Assembly (NCBI GenBank): GCA_024195585.1 | Contig: SWBL01000365.1 | Span: forward strand, 1-48,968 | Length of the DNA: 48,968 nucleotides | Reading direction: 5' to 3' | Origin: Aureobasidium sp. EXF-3400 | Lineage: Eukaryota; Ascomycota; Dothideomycetes; Dothideales; Saccotheciaceae | Shown here: positions 42,748-48,968 of the stretch, piece after piece | Layout of the letters: every line of letters begins with the position of its first letter | Numbering within the stretch: the stretch's first letter is position 1 | The notes under the pieces: model-generated | The model's database searches: none | Seen by the model: the letters and a program-made list of their open reading frames with translations, nothing else | Told to the model about the DNA's origin: nothing | Translations under genes and position numbers: made by a program

Positions 42748-43560
42748 TCAACCACCCCTGTCTACATCCTCCCAAGCGTACAAGCCTGCAGAAAACCCCA
42801 GAGGTATAAACAGCGGCGGTGTAACAGCAGAACCTCCTCTCATCCCCTCAACAGCCTTCCTCAACAACCGCTCACTAAAAGCATCCAACCTCTCCACCAA
42901 AGAACAAATATCAATATTATCCTCCAACCAAACCAGACCAGGTGTAAGTTCAAAACAAGCCTCAATAACACCCTCCAACAAAGATTTATCAGCAATCTCC
43001 TGGTTAATGTACAGCTGTGCTGTTTTGGCCACAATAGAGCCGAAGCGTTATCTTTCTTGCAGGACCCAAACTTTGGGGGCGATGAACGTTGCATTGGAAT
43101 CGATGCAACACGTTTTCATGATTTGGAAGATTCGTTGGGTGGCTGCTTCGCCGAGAGATGGGATTTCATATTCATTGGCGATGGCGAAAATGCTGAAGAG
43201 ATGGTCGATTTGGTCTTCCACGGATGCCATACCGGGTGGGGCTTCTAGGGGTGCTCCGTAGATGTGTTTGAGCATGGCGTAGACAACTGCATCCGGGTGT
43301 CCTTCGATAAAATACTCGGTCTTGAGGGCGACTGGGAATTGGCTGTTGAAGGCTGTGTTGAATACTCCAGAGACACCTTTTAGGATGACTTTATGGGCAT
43401 GAACTTTCTCGTTGTCGCCGAAGCATAAGGTGACGTCTGAAGTTGTTTTGTCGTTGTAGCTGGCGCTGATGTATGTATAGCGCACCAGTAGACTGGAAGG
43501 AGCTTGGGCTGTCGAGGAGGACATTCTTGGTGTGGTGACGATGGTCTGATTATGAGACAT
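42748..43560 (-). pseudogene. BTB/POZ paralogue with in-frame TAA
   Basis: From ATG 43560 the frame reads a BTB domain (SDVTLCFGDNEKVHAHKVIL, GVFNTAFNSQFPV, FAIANEYEIPSLGEAATQRI) and meets TAA at 43048-43050 after 170 residues. The same frame then continues for about 98 codons (FGSIVAKTAQLYINQEIADK, SLLEGVIEACFELTPGLVWL). This second part matches the C-terminal half of the BTB protein at 40637-41448. So a single codon, probably once CAA, interrupts an otherwise intact gene. Alternatives are a 57-base 3n intron (43071-43015, weak donor GTTTGG) that would remove the stop, stop-codon readthrough, or a sequence error. The BTB domain itself is complete and a truncated protein could still dimerise. 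It has no intron where the paralogue has one. Confidence 0.8.
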
Positions 43561-44058
43561 GGCGGATTCAGGATGTAGCGACTGAGGAGTGAGGGGTAAC
43601 TGGATCAGGCTTCATAGAGCAATAGATATAACTCAAAGGTGTGAGTCATGTTGCAGCTTTGAGATGTATAAGTTGTGCTGTAATATTGCTCGCAAACATG
43701 CGCACTTCTTAGCCCATGCTTGGCTCGACGTCGAACATCTGATCTGATGACTCTTGTGCGATCTGACAATCATGACCTGAGAGCTTTGGAAGCTGTTGAA
43801 TGCAGACAGTCGAGGTTGATTTTCGAGATTGTGTGCAGGTCCTATTGAGCATGATTGAGCGCAATTTTGCGCACTCCTTGCCAATCAACATTTTGTGCCG
43901 AACAACACCGTCTGAATTTACGAAACGATTCAAAGTTAGATTGACGGACCAAGAGAGCATCTTACAGAAAACACAATTGTGGGTATAGTGCTGTGACGTT
44001 GGGCTGTGAATCGATTATGAATATGAGATGCAGTGTGCTGAGGCAACATAACCTAGTG
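43561..44058. other. intergenic region
   Basis: These 498 bases lie between the BTB paralogue start and the 3' end of the cysteine synthase gene, both on the minus strand. I see no gene. Confidence 0.5.
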
Positions 44059-45351
44059 TCATGAATCCGATATCTTAGGGTTCAGAATGGCGTCCATTGT
44101 CATTTCGTCATCTCCACCGATGGTACCAGCTTTAGCCCAGAACTTGGACAAATGTCTAGTGCCAGAGTCGCAGAGAATAGTAACGACGCGATGTCCAGCA
44201 CCGAGCTCCATTGCGATTTTGACAGCAGCAACGCAGTTGACAGCCGAAGAACTGCCTACGAACAGCCCATCACGCTCAACCAACCATCGAGCCATCATCA
44301 AGGCTTGATCATCGGTAACCTTGACAGCATCGTCGACGAGCTCCCTACCAGCCTCGAAGTTGTGGGTCACACGATTGACGCCGATGCCTTCTACTATGCT
44401 GTCGACTTGATGGCGACGACGAGTTCCTTCCTTCTCGGTAGGTGAAAACATGACACCATGCTTGACTTTGTTGTAGAGACCACTTCCTTGAGGATCAGCC
44501 AGGACGACTTTTATATTCGGCAGGCGGGGTTTGAGGTAGAGAGCACAGCCAGAAATGGTTCCTCCTGTGCCTGCGCCAGCGATGAAGGCATCCAGCTGAC
44601 CGCCAGTCTGCTCAAAAATCTCACGACCTGTTCCGTGTAGATGTGCCAGATAGTTTGCAGGATTCTCGAACTGATCGGCGAAGAAACCACGGCCTTTTTG
44701 ATTGGGATCTGAAGTATGTTGTTGGGCACGAGCGCGAGCCATGTTGACGAACTGACCCTTGTCGACGATAGAAGCAGGACGAACTCGCTCGACAACAGCA
44801 CCGAGTCGAAGTAGCAAGTCAGATTTCTCGATGGCTACGTCGTCTGGCATGCAGATGTGTGCGGTATAACCTCTTGCACGACAGATGGCGGCCAGTGAAA
44901 TGCCAGTGCTACCAACAGTTCCTTCGTAGACCTTGTCACCAGAATGAGGAGTCAGGAAGCCCTCAGCCTCGGCCATCTGGATCATTGACAAGGCGACGCG
45001 ATCTTTGGGCGAGTTGCCAGCAGCATTAAGGAATTCAGCCTTGGCTAGAATGTCGCAGCCGGTAGCGTCGGACAAGGACTTGATGCGGATCAAGGGAGTA
45101 TTGCCAATTGCGCCTTCGATACCTTCGCGGATAGCAGTCGCTGGTTGAGGAGCGGCGGGCGAGTCATGCTGAGGTTCGTTGACTTGTAACGAGACTTGAG
45201 TGCTGGAGCGGCGGTGTGTTCGATTCTTCCGTAGGCGATCATGATAGCGGCGTTCCAGATCTGGGTAGAAATCCTTGTAGCCAAGGGTTATGAGGATGCC
45301 GGCAGCGAATGCCAGGCCCAGGTAGAGTTTTGTGTGCTGGTCGAGCGACAT
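44059..45351 (-). CDS. MCY1: cysteine synthase-like, mitochondrial outer membrane (Mcy1 type)
   Basis: This is a PLP-dependent fold-type II enzyme of the cysteine synthase / cystathionine beta-synthase family, closest in layout to yeast Mcy1. A single exon from ATG 45351 gives 430 residues. The longer frame upstream lacks homology and overlaps the divergent gene's leader. Residues 9-25 (LYLGLAFAAGILITLGY) form an N-terminal membrane anchor followed by basic residues, as expected for an outer-membrane signal anchor. IGNTPLIRIKSL opens the catalytic fold. The PLP lysine is K116 in AAGNSPKDRVAL. The substrate loop is EGTVGSTGISLA in place of the usual TSGNTG, and the glycine loop is GAGTGGTISG. 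FVGSSSAVN and DSGTRHLSKFW close the domain. Catalysis looks possible, but the changed loop may alter the substrate. Confidence 0.93.
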   Translation of the reverse strand: MSLDQHTKLYLGLAFAAGILITLGYKDFYPDLERRYHDRLRKNRTHRRSSTQVSLQVNEPQHDSPAAPQPATAIREGIEGAIGNTPLIRIKSLSDATGCDILAKAEFLNAAGNSPKDRVALSMIQMAEAEGFLTPHSGDKVYEGTVGSTGISLAAICRARGYTAHICMPDDVAIEKSDLLLRLGAVVERVRPASIVDKGQFVNMARARAQQHTSDPNQKGRGFFADQFENPANYLAHLHGTGREIFEQTGGQLDAFIAGAGTGGTISGCALYLKPRLPNIKVVLADPQGSGLYNKVKHGVMFSPTEKEGTRRRHQVDSIVEGIGVNRVTHNFEAGRELVDDAVKVTDDQALMMARWLVERDGLFVGSSSAVNCVAAVKIAMELGAGHRVVTILCDSGTRHLSKFWAKAGTIGGDDEMTMDAILNPKISDS

Positions 45352-45535
45352 TTCTTCATTGTCACATAGTGCAATGAATTTGTTTCGAGTTTGGAAGTCC
45401 CAAGTTGCGTCAGTATCGGGAAGGAGCAGCCACAGCTTGAGCCACACGAATCCACCAGCCACATGTCGACTTGCCCGCAAGCTTGTCCGTCTCGCTGGAA
45501 TAGCATCGTCGCTCCTGCCTCGTGAGTATTCAGTA
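45352..45535. promoter_or_regulatory. bidirectional promoter, MCY1 / methyltransferase
   Basis: Only 184 bases separate the two divergent ATGs, both of mitochondrial protein genes, so shared control is likely. I see no motif that I would name. Confidence 0.5.
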
Positions 45536-47101
45536 ATGGAATCTCCTGCTGTGTCGCAGCTGTTCAAGCAGCTTTTCCAACATCGCCCCTGTCAGACATG
45601 TCTCACGCGCCACGTTCGACAAGCCCCGCGCCGTCTTTACAGCTCGCAAAAGCAATACACAAGCCCAAACTACCAAGGACGTCGGAAAGAAGACAGCAAG
45701 CTTGAGAGCAACTGGCAACAACGAAGCTCCTCTTTCCCTCCAGACAAGCTCGAAGAATACAAGAGATACCCACAAGTCACCTCGGATGGCCTACGTGCGA
45801 GGAAGGAGCGACCGAGGAGAGTGCGTATGCTGATGCGCGACTTCATCGAGGACAGTCTGTACAACCCTCAGTACGGCTACTTCTCAAAGCACGTCGTCAT
45901 CTGGACTCCTGGTGAACCTTTCGACTTCAATCAACTTCCTGACGAGCAGTCCTTCTACCGCGAATATGGCCAACGTTACAACGACTTTGAAGATCAGCTG
46001 GATGCAAAAGAATACGACGAGACTCGCCAATTGTGGCATACTCCTACAGAACTCTTCCGCCCCTACTATGGAGAAGCCATTGCTCGCCATCTGGTCGCAA
46101 ACTACAAGTTGCAACTATATCCCTACCACGACCTCCTCATTTACGAAATGGGTGCCGGAAACGGAACTCTGATGATGAACATCCTCGACTACATTCGTCA
46201 AACAGATCCTGAAGTCTACGCTCGTACCCGCTTCCGCGTCATTGAAGTTTCCTCGGCTCTGGCCTCGATTCAGGGAAGTCAGTTGATGAAGAACGCCCAG
46301 GCAAAGGGTCACGCAGACAAAGTCTCCATTATCAACAAGTCGATTTTCGACTGGGACATCTATGAGGCTTCTCCCTGCTTCTTCCTGGCCATGGAAGTTT
46401 TTGACAACTTCGCCCATGATGTTATCAGATATGATCCCTTTACTGAGGAACCACTCCAAGGCTCCGCTCTTGTAGATGCAAATGGCGACTTTTTCGAATT
46501 CTACTCAAGGGACATAGATCCCGTGGCTTCACGTTTCCTGCGCGTTAGAGATGCCGCATGCAGCGACATCAACTATGCTCATCCTCTACGCAATTCCCCT
46601 GCCATGCTCAGAAAGTTGAGGAGTAAGTTGCCTTTTGCTCCCAATCTGAGCACTCCAGAATATATTCCCACGAGATTGATGCACTTTTTCGACATTTTGC
46701 ACAAGTACTTCCCTGCGCATAAACTCGTCACTTCAGACTTTCATGCTCTACCTGATGCAGTGGAAGGTGTCAATGCTCCTGTGGTCCAGACCCGCTACCA
46801 GCGTCGCATGGTTCCTGTGACTACACCTTTGGTATGTCTCTTTCCTCATATGTATCTGCAATTTCCATTGACTGACATTGCCTTCTCACAGGTCCATCAG
46901 GGCTTTTTCGACATTTTGTTCCCTACAGACTTTGCAGTCAATGAAGCCATTTACCGCGCCATCACTGGTAAACTCACTCGTGTCATGAAGCATGAAGACT
47001 TTTTCAAAAGATGGGCTTATGTCGAGGATACTCAGACGAGAAACGGCGAGAACCCCTTGTTGAGCTGGTACAAGAACGCTTCTGTAATGATTACTGTATA
47101 A
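45536..47101 (+). CDS. mitochondrial SAM-dependent methyltransferase, MidA/DUF185 family
   Basis: This belongs to the MidA/NDUFAF7 (Methyltransf_28) family; NDUFAF7 is an arginine methyltransferase needed for complex I assembly. Exons 45536-46831 and 46892-47101 give 501 residues. The N-terminus has several Arg, many Gln and no early acidic cluster, followed by RRLYSS, a typical mitochondrial presequence end. Family marks are MLMRDFIEDSLYNPQYGYFS (entry motif), the SAM loop YEMGAGNGTLMMNIL near residue 204, and FFLAMEVFDNFAHD near 282. This sequence has a long insert between the entry motif and the SAM loop, so it may be the second fungal paralogue rather than NDUFAF7 itself. The intron (GTATGT, CTGAC, CACAG) is 60 bases and stop-free, so its retention would only insert 20 residues. 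Confidence 0.88.
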   Translation: MESPAVSQLFKQLFQHRPCQTCLTRHVRQAPRRLYSSQKQYTSPNYQGRRKEDSKLESNWQQRSSSFPPDKLEEYKRYPQVTSDGLRARKERPRRVRMLMRDFIEDSLYNPQYGYFSKHVVIWTPGEPFDFNQLPDEQSFYREYGQRYNDFEDQLDAKEYDETRQLWHTPTELFRPYYGEAIARHLVANYKLQLYPYHDLLIYEMGAGNGTLMMNILDYIRQTDPEVYARTRFRVIEVSSALASIQGSQLMKNAQAKGHADKVSIINKSIFDWDIYEASPCFFLAMEVFDNFAHDVIRYDPFTEEPLQGSALVDANGDFFEFYSRDIDPVASRFLRVRDAACSDINYAHPLRNSPAMLRKLRSKLPFAPNLSTPEYIPTRLMHFFDILHKYFPAHKLVTSDFHALPDAVEGVNAPVVQTRYQRRMVPVTTPLVCLFPHMYLQFPLTDIAFSQVHQGFFDILFPTDFAVNEAIYRAITGKLTRVMKHEDFFKRWAYVEDTQTRNGENPLLSWYKNASVMITV

Positions 47102-47150
47102 GAAACCGCTGTATGAGGAGCGACAACCTATCGGCTCGCGAAAGACATGT

Positions 47151-48160
47151 CTATAATCTCAAAAACAGTCGTACCTTGTCATAGTATATCTTTTGCTCGT
47201 CGCCGCAGGTGGAGTAGTGCTTTCGATAAATACGACATCTCGGTGATGTCAGGAGGCAGAGACCCTGTCTTTTTCCGGGAGATCTGCGGGCTGTGCCATC
47301 TTGAAACGTGAGCTCTAAACTTACCACTCTCTTCATCCTATCCTTGCACTTTGCAACCACATGCGACGCAAAGGCTATCTTTCTCTTCAACTCCTCTACT
47401 ACCTCTTCAAAGACCGTCATCGGAATGCGAAATTCTTCGGATCAATGTAGGCATCGAAGGTAAACCCAATGAAGTAGAACGCCTGAAGGATACAAAATGT
47501 CTTTCGCTGCTGTGACGACGGATAAAGAAAACAGAAAAAGGTTTGAGTTTCAGGCCTCCCCCTCGCGTTCATCAAACCCTCCCACCGGATCGATATGCTT
47601 TGCAGTCCCGGACCTGGTAGTTGGGACGATGGCGATAGCCTATTGCGTCTCTCGGGTCCATCGGTCAGTCGCCCCCTTCGACTTGGCTGTTCACTCTGCT
47701 CGGCTAGGAACACTCGATAAGGGTTTCTGTTTCGTCTTTGGAGCTTATGAACCGTAAGAGGGCAAAGAAGAACTACTTGGACCTGTTTCAGGCGTTCGAT
47801 GCAGGGACGCCAGTCACCCTCCAACTACACATGTCATCGCCCACATGGCGCAACCCTACCCACCTTGCTTGACTCAACTCTCCCTGCAAGATCTGGCTCG
47901 GGCAGTGAGCTCAATCGGACTTCCGTATCCGAGAGTGTAGGAAATTCTCGGCATGCTAGTTGCCAGGTCGAAGAATGACTCGATTTGATAGCTACCATGT
48001 GTGCAGCCACGTTGTCCCCCAAGTTTTTCTTCGGTAGCTCGGTCTCGTACCACAATATGTCTCGAGCATACCATGTCAAGTCTGTTTCTCCTGACAACCA
48101 GCTAAACTCTTTACAAGGGCAGATCAACAGCACGAACTCGTGATGACCGCGTTTCTGTAC
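47151..48160 (-). CDS. possible multi-exon gene, unresolved
   Basis: Three coding-like blocks lie on the minus strand. The first, about 48145-47865, reads HEFVLLICPCKEFSWLSGET and DILWYETELPKKNLGDN and ends at a possible donor AAG|GTGGGT. The second, about 47789-47417, begins after CTGAAACAG and reads VQVVLLCPLTVHKLQRRN, ending FDAYIDPKNFAFR and a stop. The third, about 47435-47311, reads MTVFEEVVEELKRKIAFASH and RMKRV before a GTAAGT donor. I could not connect them into one frame with confidence and found no good start codon. No family is recognised. It may be a real spliced gene that I have modelled badly, or a decayed one. It converges on the methyltransferase gene. Confidence 0.3.
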
Positions 48161-48371
48161 GCATATAGCCTTGCTCGAAGACCTCTTACGGGTCGAGTCG
48201 TTTCATCCTCACAAAATCTAATTCTACTCATACCACCTTCCCCACTGCAGAATCGCCGTTTACATCATCCAGGGCGCGGCACCTCAATCTCTGTCCACAT
48301 CTGAGACTGCTCGCCAAGCTCTATCCGAGACTTCTTCCACCGATATATAACGACGAGAAACCTTCGTTGCA

Positions 48372-48968
48372 ATGTCCAGACCTAGCCTTGTCAGATCTCA
48401 TATCTCGACATATAGTCAAATCAGCAGTAAAGACCCGGATACTGTCATGTCGCAAAACTCGTATGGTCCCACCACGCCTTTGTCGCAGAAGTCCAACAGA
48501 CAGCTTGGGTACGACCCCAATACGCCGAACGGGACTGGTGCGCCTCTGTTGCGTGCATCTCCTTCTCAAGAGACTCCTCAACCTGCGAGATTCGTGTCTC
48601 CCCCACCAGCAAATCCAGGTTCTCGATCAAGCACTTCCGCTGGTGGTCCTTCAACGGCGGTCATTCCTCGTCCAGGCACTGCACAAACAATTCAACCCAG
48701 AGATCGTTCAATGAGTCAATCCAACACGCAATCATATTGGGGTCCCCTACCTCGCAATTACAACAACGATAGTTACGATTTGGGAAGTCGTCCAACGTTC
48801 TACAAACGCCACTCCTACAACGACTACGAGAACATGGGCGCACAGTTCGAAGAACCCTTACTTTGCTTCCCCTTCCTCCTTCCTCTTCCCTCCCCTCCCC
48901 TCCCCTCCCCTTGTTTTATATATATTAAATTTAATCTATATCGCAAAAATTCTTCCTTTTCCCTTCCT
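48372..48968 (+). CDS. N-terminus of an unidentified protein, runs off the window
   Basis: From ATG 48372 the frame stays open to the last base (199 codons). Up to about 48855 it reads as a low-complexity, Ser/Pro/Asn-rich N-terminal region (MSRPSLVRSHISTYSQIS, SRSSTSAGGPSTAVIPRP, YDLGSRPTFYKRHSYNDYEN). This is typical of the disordered cytoplasmic start of a larger fungal protein such as a transporter or a cell-wall synthase. That guess rests on composition only. After GAAGAACCC the sequence becomes C/T-rich and then AT-rich and no longer looks coding. It may be an intron whose donor I cannot see, or a poor-quality edge. Confidence 0.5.
   Translation, partial: MSRPSLVRSHISTYSQISSKDPDTVMSQNSYGPTTPLSQKSNRQLGYDPNTPNGTGAPLLRASPSQETPQPARFVSPPPANPGSRSSTSAGGPSTAVIPRPGTAQTIQPRDRSMSQSNTQSYWGPLPRNYNNDSYDLGSRPTFYKRHSYNDYENMGAQFEEPLLCFPFLLPLPSPPLPSPCFIYIKFNLYRKNSSFSLP
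48891..48910 (-). repeat. (TCCCC)4, G-quadruplex-prone on minus strand
   Basis: Four perfect TCCCC units on the plus strand give four runs of four G on the minus strand, spaced by single A. This fits the sequence rule for a very stable G-quadruplex. It lies in a longer C/T-rich tract near the window end. Confidence 0.85.

Noticed and set aside
43015..43071. 57-base intron removing the BTB stop codon
   Set aside because: It has a weak donor (GTTTGG), and its removal would delete residues that align with the paralogue (FGSIVAKTAQ against FSFILDHISA). I therefore favour a true nonsense codon, without excluding the intron.
1..48968. CRISPR arrays, tRNA genes, riboswitches
   Set aside because: There is no regular spaced repeat, no B-box GGTTCRANTCC with a matching A-box, and no known riboswitch core; the DNA is eukaryotic.

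Overview
The window is nuclear DNA of a filamentous ascomycete (Pezizomycotina; a dothideomycete-like fungus is a reasonable guess, but the class is not proven). The support is a lone 5S rRNA gene at the left edge, short introns of about 46-67 bases with GT...CTRAY...AG signals, and fungal orthologues such as Spt8, an Hrr1-type helicase and an Mcy1-type cysteine synthase. All exon joins were worked out by eye from splice signals and reading frame.

Left block (1-6.4 kb): the 3' part of a 5S rRNA gene; SPT8 of the SAGA complex (minus, three exons); a small unrecognised spliced gene (minus); and, divergent from it, an SF1 helicase of the Hrr1/NFX1 type, the class that works in RNAi-dependent heterochromatin.

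Accessory island (about 6.4-20 kb): I find no gene here that I would call intact. Short coding-like stretches keep changing frame and are separated by stops, pyrimidine tracts and many TATATA tracts. Recognisable pieces are a SNF2-type ATPase fragment, pieces of a Helitron-like PIF1 helicase with an altered Walker A and a nonsense codon, and a Ty1/copia relic with a Gag end and an RNase H end but little between. Local duplications are also present. The picture is a graveyard of nested, decayed mobile elements, without obvious strong AT bias by eye.

Middle block (20-34 kb): a secreted serine beta-lactamase-like hydrolase at the island border; an unknown coiled-coil protein; a TMEM234-type small membrane protein divergent from a mitochondrial PPR-like protein with a long charged tail; and a PHYHD1-like dioxygenase divergent from a membrane-anchored arylsulfotransferase-like protein with a tiny upstream ORF overlapping its start.

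Right block (35-49 kb): a 1177-residue, mostly disordered protein with a triplicated short motif; two BTB/POZ paralogues in opposite orientation, one interrupted by an in-frame TAA; an outer-membrane-type cysteine synthase (MCY1) divergent from a mitochondrial MidA/DUF185 methyltransferase with a 3n stop-free intron; an unresolved minus-strand coding region; and the 5' end of a gene that runs off the window through a G-quadruplex-prone repeat.

Several neighbours share compartments or promoters (MCY1 with the methyltransferase, TMEM234-like with the PPR protein, the dioxygenase with the sulfotransferase-like protein), but no biosynthetic cluster is evident. The best candidates for something new are the mosaic island and the interrupted BTB paralogue.
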